Below, piece after piece: positions 1 through 7,841 of a DNA stretch of 64,000 nucleotides. The stretch comes from Pseudomonas borbori (GTDB taxonomy: Bacteria; Pseudomonadota; Gammaproteobacteria; Pseudomonadales; Pseudomonadaceae): positions 1 to 64,000 of the forward strand of contig NZ_FOWX01000002.1 of the NCBI RefSeq assembly GCF_900115555.1, in the 5' to 3' direction. Position 1 is the stretch's first letter. Each line of letters opens with the position of its first letter. The notes below the pieces were generated by a model. It saw only the letters and a program-made list of their open reading frames with translations. It did not search any database and was not told the DNA's origin. The translations under genes and the position numbers were made by a program.

Positions 1-1
1 T

Positions 2-229
2 GCGCAACGGCGCGACATGCTTGAACTGCTGGACGACCGCTACGGCAACCGCTCGACGCTAGTGACCAGCCAGATGCCAGTGGACAAATGGCACGCACTG
101 ATCGGCGATCCGACCTTGGGCGATGCGATCCTCGACCGGCTGGTGCACAACGCTTATCGGATCGAACTGAAGGGCGAATCGATGCGCAGACGCGCAACGA
201 AATTGACGGCGACAGAGACTTCAGACTAA
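2..229 (+). CDS. istB: IstB-like ATPase of an IS21-family element, 3' end only
   Basis: The reading frame is open from the left edge (AQRRDMLELLDDRYG...) to a TGA at 229, so this is the C-terminal ~75 residues of a longer protein. The stretch ELLDDRYGNRSTLVTSQMP followed by WHALIGDPTLGDAILDRL is characteristic of IstB/DnaC-like AAA+ helper proteins of IS21 transposons, covering the sensor-1 region and C-terminal helices. IstB assists the IstA transposase in target selection. The four 23-bp terminal repeats just downstream agree with this. The Walker motifs and istA lie outside the window. Confidence 0.85.
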   Translation, partial: AQRRDMLELLDDRYGNRSTLVTSQMPVDKWHALIGDPTLGDAILDRLVHNAYRIELKGESMRRRATKLTATETSD

Positions 230-263
230 CAATGCAAACCTGCGTCGCTGCGCTCCGACTGCC

Positions 264-355
264 TGTCCAACTGGACGTGGATCAGGTGTCCAAGTGAGCA
301 TGGAACGAGTGTCCAAATGATCGTGGGCTGAGTGTCCAAGTGTCGTGGAATCCGC
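264..355 (+). repeat. Four 23-bp direct repeats at the IS21 terminus
   Basis: TGTCCAA recurs at 264, 287, 310 and 333, exactly 23 bp apart. Each unit continues with a loosely conserved TG-rich half. IS21-family ends are known to carry multiple transposase-binding repeats, so these are probably IstA sites. There is no spacer diversity or leader, so this is not a CRISPR. Confidence 0.8.
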
Positions 356-380
356 AGACTTGTATCGCGACACTAAATGC

Positions 381-405
381 AAAAAGGCCAGTCAGTGACC
401 GGCCT
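381..405 (-). terminator. Rho-independent terminator of the comEA-like gene
   Basis: On the minus strand GGCCGGTC-ACT-GACTGGCC folds into a short hairpin (one G-T pair) followed by TTTTT. It starts about 20 bp after the comEA-like stop codon. Confidence 0.75.
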
Positions 406-424
406 CCATCTTCCAGCTTACGGG

Positions 425-748
425 TTAATTGACGCTCAGCTTGTCGCGGTTCTTCGCCAGGATGGACTCGCCGATGCCCTTGACCTCGAGTAGTTCGTCA
501 ACCGAGGCAAATGCGCCATGGGCGTCACGGTACGCCACTATCGCCTTGGCCTTGGTCTCGCCGATACCGCTCAGCTCACGCTGCAGCGTGGGAGCATCGG
601 CCGTGTTGAGATTGACCTTGCCGACCTCCGCCACTTGCACGGCCGCAGGCTTCGCGGGTGCAGTCTTGGTAGTTTCGGCGGCGGAGACGTTGAGAGTAAC
701 TGCGGCCAGAACAGCACACAGCAGGGTAGAGAGGTAGCGTTTATGCAT
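425..748 (-). CDS. comEA: ComEA-family helix-hairpin-helix DNA-binding protein
   Basis: A 107-residue exported protein. Residues 1-24 form a signal peptide (hydrophobic core LLCAVLAAVTLNVSA, likely cut after SAA). A short Ala/Pro/Lys linker follows, then a ComEA/HhH domain at about 45-107 with VNLNTADAPTL, the hairpin GIGETKAKAI and a second hairpin VKGIGESIL. ComEA-type proteins bind double-stranded DNA in the periplasm during natural uptake; in pseudomonads this short form usually stands alone, as it does here. It is monocistronic, with its own terminator at 381-405. A role in transformation is inferred from the family only. Confidence 0.85.
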   Translation of the reverse strand: MHKRYLSTLLCAVLAAVTLNVSAAETTKTAPAKPAAVQVAEVGKVNLNTADAPTLQRELSGIGETKAKAIVAYRDAHGAFASVDELLEVKGIGESILAKNRDKLSVN

Positions 749-1028
749 GTTGGAACTCCATTTCAGAAAAGCTCAAGTCGACAATGAGCGACGCGGGACA
801 ATGTGCGACGCGGGACTTCCATGCGCCGCGCCCTTCAAGTTAGCCGCCCGCGTCGCCTTGTCAAATTCGTTTGAGCATTTTATTGACGACTTTCGCTGCT
901 TCACACTGCTCGACGGTCTTTTAAATTACCAAATACTATCGAAACAATTTAAATGAAACATTTATTCAATCGACAAGGAGCCGCTAACCTGACAATCAAT
1001 CGCTAGTACTTCTCATTAGAGGCGTCCC

Positions 1029-1253
1029 ATGCTCAAGACCCTGACCTTCACCCTGATGCACTTCTGCATCGCCTTTGCGGTGACCTATGCGCTGACCGGT
1101 AGTGTCGCGGCCAGTGGCCTGGTGGCGGCCATCGAGCCACGGTGCAACTCGGTCGGCTTCTACTTTCACGAGAAGATCTGGCAACGCCTGGAGAAACATT
1201 CGAGTCCGGTACCAGAGCGACCGAAACATGCCTGGTTGCACCATCAGGCTTGA
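1029..1253 (+). CDS. DUF2061 small membrane protein
   Basis: 74 residues with an N-terminal hydrophobic pair (FTLMHFCIAFAVTYALTG and AASGLVAAIEP) followed by FYFHEKIW, the pattern of the DUF2061 family of small inner-membrane proteins. The function of this family is unknown. It follows an AT-rich 280-bp spacer (749-1028) that probably carries promoters for this gene and the divergent comEA-like gene. The C-terminal 15 residues are polar and not conserved as far as I recall. Confidence 0.75.
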   Translation: MLKTLTFTLMHFCIAFAVTYALTGSVAASGLVAAIEPRCNSVGFYFHEKIWQRLEKHSSPVPERPKHAWLHHQA

Positions 1254-1401
1254 GCACTGGTGATGAGCGGCGAACGTCTGAAGCAACTTGCTTGCGCTGG
1301 CATTCGATAGTTTCACAACCGCAGCCGATTGCATGGACACAGCTTGCAAGACCCCATGGCCACACCGCATGCTCGCCTGACCAGCAACTCAAGGAACGAC
1401 C

Positions 1402-1890
1402 ATGCCCCTCTTGCACATCCGCAGTGCCCAGCGTGACGATGTTGCGCTGATCATGGGCTTTATCCGCGAACTGGCCGAGTACGAGAAGCTCAGCGATCAG
1501 GTAGTAGCCGACCCGGCACACATGACCGAACACCTGTTCGGAACACGCCCCTTTGCCGAAGTACTGATCGGTGAGGTCGATGGCGCGGCGGCGGGCTTTG
1601 CCCTGTTCTTCCACAACTACTCGACCTTCCTTGGCAAACCCGGTATCTATCTCGAAGACCTCTATGTGCGCCCCAGCGCCCGCGGCACGGGACTCGGCAG
1701 CGCCTTGCTCGGCAAGCTGGCGAGCTTGGCCATGGAGCGCGGCTGCGGACGCCTGGAATGGTCGGTACTGGACTGGAATGAACCGGCCATCGACTTCTAC
1801 AGGCGCCTCGGTGCCGAGCCGCTGGACGACTGGACGCAATATCGCCTGACCGGCCCGGCGCTGCATGAGCTGAGTCAAAAATCGGCCTGA
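1402..1890 (+). CDS. GNAT-family N-acetyltransferase
   Basis: 162 residues covering a single GNAT domain. The acetyl-CoA loop is visible as ARGTGLGSALLGKLA (motif A, about residues 93-107), preceded by the beta-strand IYLEDLYVRP and followed by WSVLDWNEPAIDFYRRLGA, the typical motif B. The shape and the N-terminal LHIRSAQRDDVALIMGFIRELAEYEKL resemble the diamine/thialysine acetyltransferase branch (SSAT2-like). The substrate cannot be assigned from sequence. It is a single gene between two unrelated genes. Confidence 0.85.
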   Translation: MPLLHIRSAQRDDVALIMGFIRELAEYEKLSDQVVADPAHMTEHLFGTRPFAEVLIGEVDGAAAGFALFFHNYSTFLGKPGIYLEDLYVRPSARGTGLGSALLGKLASLAMERGCGRLEWSVLDWNEPAIDFYRRLGAEPLDDWTQYRLTGPALHELSQKSA

Positions 1891-1966
1891 CTGGCACTCT
1901 CCGCAGGTTTGGTTGTCTCAGCTCTTCAACTCGTTCAATCCGCCCTCAGTTAAAGGGATTTGAGTC

Positions 1967-3265
1967 ATGCCGCTGGTATATCGCCTCGCCGCCCTGCTCT
2001 GCGGCATAACTCTTGGTGGGCCGCTGCTGGCAGCCGACATCGACGCGCAAAGCTATGGCTACCCACTGACCAACCCCTTCGAGGCGACCATCGCCACCAC
2101 ACCGTCCGAGTTGCGACCGCAACTGCCGGCCGATGCCGACATCGACCAACAGGACTACCGGGTCAAACTGCGTCCGGAGCGCGAGTTCGAACTGCCGGAC
2201 AACTTCTGGCCGGTGACCAAGATGGGCTATCGCCTGGCCAAGCAAAAAGGTGAGGCGCCGCTGATTTTCATCATCGCCGGCACGGGTATGCCTTACTCCA
2301 GCAGCACGGCGGATTACCTGAAGAAGCTGTTCTACGGCGCCGGTTACCATGTGGTGCAGCTGTCCTCGCCGACCAGCTACGACTTCATGACCGCCGCCTC
2401 GCGCTTCGCCACACCGGGCCTCACCGGCGAAGATGCCGACGATCTGTACCGGGCGATGCAGGCCGTGCGCGCCCAGCATCCACGCCTGCAGGTCAGTGCC
2501 TTCCACCTGACCGGCTACAGCCTGGGCGCCCTGCAGGCGGCATTCGTCAGTCAGCTCGACGAAACCCGACGCAGCTTCAACTTCAAACGTGTGCTGCTGC
2601 TCAATCCGCCGGTCAACCTCTACACCTCGACCAGCAACCTCGACCGCCTGGTACAGACCCGGGTCGAAGGCATCGACGACAGCACCACCTTCTACGAGAC
2701 GGTGCTGGCCAAGCTGACCCGCTATTTCCAGGAAAAGGGCTACGTCGACCTCAACGAGGCGATGCTCTTCGACTTCCAGCGCTCCAAGGAACAGCTTTCC
2801 GACGAGCAGATGGCCATGCTGATCGGTGCGGTGTTCCGCTTCGCCGCCGCCGATATCGCCTTCACCTCTGACCTGATCAACCGGCGCGGCCTGATCACCC
2901 CGGCACGCTACCCGATCGACGACAGCACCAGCCTTACCCCCTTCTTCAAACGCGCCCTGCAATGCGACTTCGACTGCTACATCTCCGAGCAGCTGATCCC
3001 GATGTGGCGGGACCGTCATAACGGCGGCAGCATTACCCAGATGATGGATCAGGTCAGTCTCTATGCCGTCGAGGACTATCTGAAGAACAGCAGCAAGATC
3101 GCCGTGATGCACAACGCCGATGACCTCATCCTCGGCCCTGGCGACCTGGGCTTTCTGCGTCGAACCCTGGGCGAGCGCCTGACCATCTACCCCTTCGGCG
3201 GGCACTGCGGCAACCTCAACTACCGGGTCAACAGCGACGCCATGCTGGAGTTCTTCCGTGGTTAA
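1967..3265 (+). CDS. Exported alpha/beta-hydrolase-like protein coupled to mlaA
   Basis: 432 residues with a signal peptide at 1-23 (cut near LLAAD). An alpha/beta-hydrolase fold is suggested by LIFIIAGTGMPY at about 99-110 (strand and oxyanion-type loop) and the nucleophile elbow G-Y-S185-L-G. Late candidates for the acid and base are the Asp residues around HNADDLILGPGD and the His in PFGGHCG. Homologues in pseudomonads are often labelled serine/threonine protein kinase, but I see no kinase motif. The end overlaps mlaA by 8 bp, so the two are translationally coupled and a role in outer-membrane lipid homeostasis is a reasonable inference. Confidence 0.75.
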   Translation: MPLVYRLAALLCGITLGGPLLAADIDAQSYGYPLTNPFEATIATTPSELRPQLPADADIDQQDYRVKLRPEREFELPDNFWPVTKMGYRLAKQKGEAPLIFIIAGTGMPYSSSTADYLKKLFYGAGYHVVQLSSPTSYDFMTAASRFATPGLTGEDADDLYRAMQAVRAQHPRLQVSAFHLTGYSLGALQAAFVSQLDETRRSFNFKRVLLLNPPVNLYTSTSNLDRLVQTRVEGIDDSTTFYETVLAKLTRYFQEKGYVDLNEAMLFDFQRSKEQLSDEQMAMLIGAVFRFAAADIAFTSDLINRRGLITPARYPIDDSTSLTPFFKRALQCDFDCYISEQLIPMWRDRHNGGSITQMMDQVSLYAVEDYLKNSSKIAVMHNADDLILGPGDLGFLRRTLGERLTIYPFGGHCGNLNYRVNSDAMLEFFRG

Positions 3266-4034
3266 GCCTCTTGCTACAACCCTGCTACTGAGTCTGCTGC
3301 TGACCAGCGGCCCGACACAGGCCGAGCATCAAGTCGATGACGACGGCTTCAAGCAACCGCTGCAACACCTGCAGTTCAACCCAGGCCTCGACCAGCGCGA
3401 GTTCGAGCGCTCGACCCTGGGTGCCCTGCATGTCTACGACCCCCTGGAGTCCTGGAACCGGCGGGTCTACCACTTCAACTACCGCTTCGATCAATGGGTG
3501 TTTCTGCCCATAGTCGAGGGTTATCGCTATGTCACCCCGACTGTCGTGCAACATGGGGTGAGCAACTTCTTCAGCAACCTCGGCGATGTGCCCAACCTGC
3601 TCAACAGCCTGCTGCAGTTCAAAGCCAGGCGCTCGATGCAGACCACCGCCCGCCTGCTGCTCAATACCACCATCGGCGTCGCGGGACTGTGGGATCCGGC
3701 GAGTCGCATGGGCCTGCCGAAACAACGCGAAGACTTCGGCCAGACCCTGGGGTTCTACGGCGCACCGGCCGGCCCTTACCTGATGCTGCCGCTGCTCGGC
3801 CCCTCCAACCTGCGCGATACCGGCGGGCTGGTGATGGATTTCAGTACCAAGAGCCAGGTCAACTGGCTCAACGTGGCCGAAGCCAGCAACAGTCATCCGG
3901 AAATTTTCTTGCTCGAGACGGTCGATCAGCGCTCCACCGTCAACTTCCGCTACGGCCAGCTCAACTCGCCGTTCGAGTACGAGAAGATTCGCTATTTCTA
4001 TAACGAATCGCGCAAGCTGCTGATTGCCGAATAG
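3258..4034 (+). CDS. mlaA: MlaA (VacJ)-family outer-membrane lipid asymmetry protein
   Basis: 258 residues, starting at GTG 3258. After a signal sequence (about 1-22, ending TQA) the MlaA core begins with DPLESWNRRVYHFNYRFDQWVFLPIVEGYR and continues with FFSNLGDVPNLLNSLLQ, LLLNTTIGVAGLWDPAS and FGQTLGFYG..GPYLMLPLLGPS. All are family signatures. MlaA removes mislocalised phospholipids from the outer-membrane outer leaflet and passes them to MlaC. E. coli MlaA is a lipoprotein; here no cysteine follows the signal sequence, so this version looks non-acylated. It overlaps the upstream hydrolase gene. Confidence 0.9.
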   Translation: MVKPLATTLLLSLLLTSGPTQAEHQVDDDGFKQPLQHLQFNPGLDQREFERSTLGALHVYDPLESWNRRVYHFNYRFDQWVFLPIVEGYRYVTPTVVQHGVSNFFSNLGDVPNLLNSLLQFKARRSMQTTARLLLNTTIGVAGLWDPASRMGLPKQREDFGQTLGFYGAPAGPYLMLPLLGPSNLRDTGGLVMDFSTKSQVNWLNVAEASNSHPEIFLLETVDQRSTVNFRYGQLNSPFEYEKIRYFYNESRKLLIAE

Positions 4035-4308
4035 CCCGACCATAGGGAGCCACCCCAGGCTTTTAACCTGACGCGGCTCGGCTATCGAGCGCCGTTGCGA
4101 GGCAAAGCGCAATGTCGCAGCGGGCGCAATGCGCCGTGGATGGCCAGGCTACCTGCCGGCTGATCGAGAATTTCGAACTGCCTGGCGAAAAGCGGCCTGC
4201 TCCGCCTACTTATCATCGAAAAAATCGATTCTTATCTCGCGAATTTCGCAACCATCAATCTTATTTATAGACATAGGATGGGCGCATCCCAACTTGAAGA
4301 GGTGCTCC

Positions 4309-5163
4309 ATGAGCCCATTGCGCAGCGTACTCGCCATCCAGCCCGGCCAACCCGCGTCCGACGGCGCTGGCGTACGCCTGAACCGAGTGATTGGCGGCAA
4401 CGGGATCGAGCGCTTCGACCCCTTCCTGATGCTCGATGAGTTCGCCTCGGACGATCCGGACGACTATATCGCCGGCTTCCCGCCGCACCCGCACCGCGGT
4501 TTCGAGACCATCACCTATATGCTCGAAGGCCGCATGCGCCATGAAGACCACCTGGGCAATGTCGGCCTGCTGCAAAGCGGCGACGTGCAGTGGATGACCG
4601 CCGCCCGCGGCATCATCCATAGCGAGATGCCCGAGCAGGAACAGGGGGCCATGCGCGGTTTCCAGCTGTGGCTCAACCTGCCGGCCAAGGACAAGCTCGG
4701 CGCCCCCGGCTACCGCGACATTCCCGCCAGCGAGATTCCGCGCCTGACCAGCTCCAGCGGCGTCGAGGTGGTGGTGATCGCCGGCCAGTTCGACGACGGC
4801 GAGGCGCAGCAAAGCGGCGCCGTGCAACGCCCGCATACCGAGCCGCAACTGTTCGACCTGCACCTGCCAGCCGGCAGCCAGATTGCCCCGCGCCTGCCTG
4901 ACGGCCATCGCGCCATGCTCTACGTCTACGCAGGCACGCTCGAGCTGCCGGGCGCCAGTGCACAGGCGGTGCCCGCCGGACGCCTGGTGCGCCTGTCCGA
5001 CCACGGCGAACTGCACCTGGGCAGCCGCGACGGCGCCAAGTTGCTGCTGATCGCCGGCAAGCCGCTGGGTGAGCCAATCGTGCAGTACGGGCCGTTCGTG
5101 ATGAATAGCCGGGAAGAAATCGAGCAGGCGCTGCGCGACTTCCGTGATGGAGTGCTGGCCTGA
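4309..5163 (+). CDS. Pirin-family cupin protein
   Basis: 284 residues. The start is ATG 4309, after GAAGAGG; an in-frame ATG at 4129 would add 60 unrelated residues. The N-terminal cupin carries the pirin metal ligands His60, His62 (HPHRGFETITY), His104 and Glu106 (IIHSEMPE). The C-terminal cupin (about 170-284) ends KPLGEPIVQYGPFVMNSREEI, a strong pirin signature. Pirins bind iron and some act as quercetin dioxygenases; the physiological role here is unknown. The preceding 274-bp spacer (4035-4308) is AT-rich near the gene and includes ATCGAAAAAATCGAT at about 4216, a possible regulator site. Confidence 0.9.
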   Translation: MSPLRSVLAIQPGQPASDGAGVRLNRVIGGNGIERFDPFLMLDEFASDDPDDYIAGFPPHPHRGFETITYMLEGRMRHEDHLGNVGLLQSGDVQWMTAARGIIHSEMPEQEQGAMRGFQLWLNLPAKDKLGAPGYRDIPASEIPRLTSSSGVEVVVIAGQFDDGEAQQSGAVQRPHTEPQLFDLHLPAGSQIAPRLPDGHRAMLYVYAGTLELPGASAQAVPAGRLVRLSDHGELHLGSRDGAKLLLIAGKPLGEPIVQYGPFVMNSREEIEQALRDFRDGVLA

Positions 5164-5177
5164 TCGCGACATATGAC

Positions 5178-5233
5178 CGTAGCCCAATGCATCCGGGGAC
5201 TCTCCCGCCTCCCCGGAATTCATCCGGGCTACG
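5178..5233. repeat. REP-like palindrome between convergent genes
   Basis: CGTAGCCC...ATCCGGGGA and TCCCCGG...GGGCTACG form an imperfect inverted repeat between the pirin gene and the convergent lipoprotein gene. It belongs to the same family as the element at 14600. It may act as a bidirectional terminator. Confidence 0.75.
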
Positions 5234-5285
5234 CGGGGCGGCGGCCCCTAGGACACTGCACACTCGGCCTGACGCAGAGACAGCG

Positions 5286-5609
5286 CTACTGCGCGTACCG
5301 CCGGTACAGGCCCGGCGGCACGCCGCTGCTGTCGGTCGGCTGCCACGGCCCTTGTGGGTTGGTCGCCCAGCTCCAGCCGCTGCTCCAACGGTAATAGGTG
5401 CGCTCGCGGTAATACAGGTCACGCGCACCGCCCACCACATAGACCCCCAACCCCGCATCCCAGTGGCTTTCCACCCCAGGCGGCGGCGCGTAGCGCGGGT
5501 GCGACTTGCTCAGCACCAGCACCTGGCCGATCGGCGCTGTGCCCTGTACCGCGCAGCCGGCCAGACTCGACAGGCCGATAACCAGGACAAGCGCCAGCCA
5601 TCGGCTCAT
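5286..5609 (-). CDS. Small lipoprotein of unknown function at the end of the ccm operon
   Basis: 107 residues beginning [11 protein letters not shown] lipobox LAGC puts the acylated cysteine at residue 19. The mature part is rich in Tyr, Trp and Pro ([18 protein letters not shown]) and resembles no family I can name with confidence. Its ATG overlaps the ccmI stop codon (ATGA), so it is the last gene of the ccm operon. A longer in-frame start at 5693 is rejected because it adds a low-complexity non-signal leader. Confidence 0.75.
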   Translation of the reverse strand: MSRWLALVLVIGLSSLAGCAVQGTAPIGQVLVLSKSHPRYAPPPGVESHWDAGLGVYVVGGARDLYYRERTYYRWSSGWSWATNPQGPWQPTDSSGVPPGLYRRYAQ

Positions 5610-6811
5610 TGCGCCTGACCGTCCGCGGTGTCGATGGTCAGGTGCTGCGCCTCGGTGGTGCTGCTGGGCAACGGCTGGCTGCGGCCGATCCATTCGCCGG
5701 CAGAAGCATTACCGCTGCGCGAAATGCGCGCCACCAGCTGTACCTGTGCGAATCCGGAGATTTTCAGCTGCGGCATCATCGCGTCGCTGTCCGACAGGCT
5801 GACCTCGGTCGGCAGATCGGCCACGGTCAGGCGCTTGACCGCCAACGGCATCGGGGTGCCCGAGGCCGCACGGGCAAAGACGAACACGCTGTCACTCGGC
5901 TGCACCTTATCTTTCAAGGCCGCAGCCAAATCGACCTTGACCCTCAGTTGCCCGGTCGCGGCGGCAGCCGGCGTCGTGTCCGTCGGCACAGCCAGACGTT
6001 CACGGGCACGGGCGATGCCGCCCTGGATGGCCTGGCGCGAGGGATCCTGTTCGGGCAAGACGGCGACCAGACGCTCCCAGAAGCCAATGGCCTCCTCGAA
6101 ACGCCCTTCCTCATAGGCGGCGATGCCGAGCAGACCGAGACTGGTGACTTCCGCCGGATCGGCCTGCAACGCTTCATCGGCCAGCGCCTGCAGCTGCTCG
6201 GTCCACTGTTTGTCGCCGGAGAAATACAGCGCCTGCGCCCACTGGCCGAGCAACTCCGGCTTGCGCCCGGCGAGCGCCACCGCGCGCTCGAATGCACCGG
6301 CAGCATCGGCGGCACGTTCCTGGGCCATGTAGGTGCGGCCAAGGAAGTACCAGCCTTCAACGGACTTTGGATCAGCCTTCACAGCTGCTTCCAGGCGCGC
6401 AGTCATGGCTTCGATGGTCTGCGGTTGCTCGACGAAGGTGCGCGCACGTTCGACATCGTCGATCGCGCCCCAGTACAGGTACAAGCCGTAGCCTAGCAGC
6501 GGCATCAGCAAGGCGGCGGTCAGCGGCACCTTGCTGCCGAGCACACCGACCCGGGCGGTGCTCTCGGCTCCGTCGGTGTCGGCCAACAGTTCGCGGGCCG
6601 CTTCATCGCGGCCGTTCTGCCATTGCTCCTCGCTGAGCGTACCGGTCTGACGCTGATTCTCCAGCTCCTGCAGGCGCTCCTGATAGAGGGTGACATTCAA
6701 TGCGGTACGGTCTTCTGCGGCCTGGACCTTGCGGCCACGCAGAACCGGGATCAGCAGAAAACCCAGGGCAGCCAGCAACAGCAGGCCGGCGGACAGCCAG
6801 AATTCGATCAT
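5606..6811 (-). CDS. ccmI: Cytochrome c maturation protein CcmI
   Basis: 401 residues. The N-terminus has two membrane segments (about 2-22 and 92-114) flanking a coiled-coil-like cytoplasmic loop rich in Glu/Gln. TPR repeats follow at about 130-280 ([29 protein letters not shown] and similar), then a C-terminal beta-rich domain. CcmI presents apocytochrome c to the haem-ligation complex in the periplasm. It overlaps ccmH by 1 bp and the next lipoprotein gene by 4 bp, as expected for a tight operon. Length and position match the pseudomonad CcmI. Confidence 0.93.
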   Translation of the reverse strand: MIEFWLSAGLLLLAALGFLLIPVLRGRKVQAAEDRTALNVTLYQERLQELENQRQTGTLSEEQWQNGRDEAARELLADTDGAESTARVGVLGSKVPLTAALLMPLLGYGLYLYWGAIDDVERARTFVEQPQTIEAMTARLEAAVKADPKSVEGWYFLGRTYMAQERAADAAGAFERAVALAGRKPELLGQWAQALYFSGDKQWTEQLQALADEALQADPAEVTSLGLLGIAAYEEGRFEEAIGFWERLVAVLPEQDPSRQAIQGGIARARERLAVPTDTTPAAAATGQLRVKVDLAAALKDKVQPSDSVFVFARAASGTPMPLAVKRLTVADLPTEVSLSDSDAMMPQLKISGFAQVQLVARISRSGNASAGEWIGRSQPLPSSTTEAQHLTIDTADGQAQ

Positions 6812-7308
6812 CAGTCTTTCTTATCCCGAGGCGCTTGATTGGTAGGCTTTTGGCTGAGCAGAGCAGCCAAGCGTTGCTGCTCATCGGCGGAAAGGTGACT
6901 CGTGCCCGCGGTTTTCTTGCCCCGACGACGCAGTACCACCACTCCAAGCAGGACGAAACCACCGAGCAGAAGCCCGGCCGGGCCGTACCAGAGCAACAGG
7001 GTACGGGTCGTGAGCGGCGGCTTGTAGAGGACGAAATCGCCGTAACGCGACACCAGGAAATCGATGATCTGCTCGTTGCTCTGGCCTTCTTCCAGCATGC
7101 GATAGACTTGCGCACGCAGGTCCATGGCAATCGGCGCATCGGAGTCGGCGATGTTCTGGTTCTGGCACTTGGGGCAACGCAGCTCCTCGATCAGGCTGCG
7201 ATAACGCTGGCGCTGCGCCTCGTCGGCGAACTCGTAGGTGTCGATGGCCGCCTGGGCGCCCAGCGACAGGGTCAGACCCAGCAGGCCCGCCGTCAGCAAT
7301 CGTTTCAT
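6811..7308 (-). CDS. ccmH: Cytochrome c maturation protein CcmH (CcmL/CycL)
   Basis: 165 residues. A signal peptide covers 1-21, and the redox motif [10 protein letters not shown] (Cys45 and Cys48) is diagnostic of this family. One C-terminal transmembrane segment is at about 105-127, followed by a cytoplasmic tail. CcmH reduces apocytochrome c thiols before haem attachment, working with CcmG and CcmF. The start is ATG 7308, which overlaps the ccmG stop; the frame stays open upstream but that part is not CcmH-like. Confidence 0.95.
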   Translation of the reverse strand: MKRLLTAGLLGLTLSLGAQAAIDTYEFADEAQRQRYRSLIEELRCPKCQNQNIADSDAPIAMDLRAQVYRMLEEGQSNEQIIDFLVSRYGDFVLYKPPLTTRTLLLWYGPAGLLLGGFVLLGVVVLRRRGKKTAGTSHLSADEQQRLAALLSQKPTNQAPRDKKD

Positions 7309-7841
7309 CGGCCGGCCTCGTCCATCAGTTCGCGGTACAGCGGCGCCAGTTGCTGACGCCAGACGCTCTCGTCGATGGCGCCGACGTACTTGTGGCGGAT
7401 GATGCCACTCTTGTCGATCAGGAAGGTCTCCGGCGCACCGTAGACACCGAGATTGATGCCCAGGCTGCCCTGCGGATCCTCGACGTTGAAGCGGTACGGG
7501 TTGCCCAGTTCGATGAGCCAGCGGCGCGCAGCGTCTCCGTTGTCCTTGTAGTTGATCCCGTAGACCGCCACGCCCTGCCCGGCCAGGCGGTTGAGCATCT
7601 CGTGCTCGGCGCGACAGGTCGGACACCAGGTCGCCCAGACATTGACCAGCGCCGGCCCCTCGAAATCGGCGGTGCCGAGGGTGCGCGCCGGCTCTTCCAG
7701 CGACGCCAGGGCGAACTCGGGCAGCGGCTTGCCGATCATCGTCGAGCCGATGTCGCGCGAGTCGAGGAACAGGCCCTTGTAGAGGAAGCCGGCCAGCACC
7801 AGGAAGCCAGCCAACGGCAACAACAGGATCAGCCGCTTCAT
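7305..7841 (-). CDS. ccmG: Thiol:disulfide interchange protein CcmG/DsbE
   Basis: 178 residues with an N-terminal membrane anchor (about 3-22) and a periplasmic thioredoxin fold. The active site is W-C73-P-T-C76, and the family-specific GINYKD, YGAPETFLIDKSGIIRHKYVG segments are present. It keeps the CcmH/apocytochrome thiols reduced in the c-type cytochrome pathway. It overlaps ccmF and ccmH by 4 bp on each side. Confidence 0.96.
   Translation of the reverse strand: MKRLILLLPLAGFLVLAGFLYKGLFLDSRDIGSTMIGKPLPEFALASLEEPARTLGTADFEGPALVNVWATWCPTCRAEHEMLNRLAGQGVAVYGINYKDNGDAARRWLIELGNPYRFNVEDPQGSLGINLGVYGAPETFLIDKSGIIRHKYVGAIDESVWRQQLAPLYRELMDEAGR

Larger units (their letters stand above)
1..372 (+). 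mobile_element. IS21-family insertion sequence, right end
   Basis: This comprises the istB 3' end followed by the terminal repeat array at 264-355. The exact outer end is not certain. A plausible tip is GCGACA at 367-372, which reads TGTCGC on the other strand, matching the usual TGT start of IS21-type ends. The other end and any target duplication are off the window. Confidence 0.7.

Noticed and set aside
264..355. Regular 23-bp repeats as a CRISPR array
   Set aside because: Repeat units are contiguous without spacers and sit at an IS21 end; they fit transposase sites.
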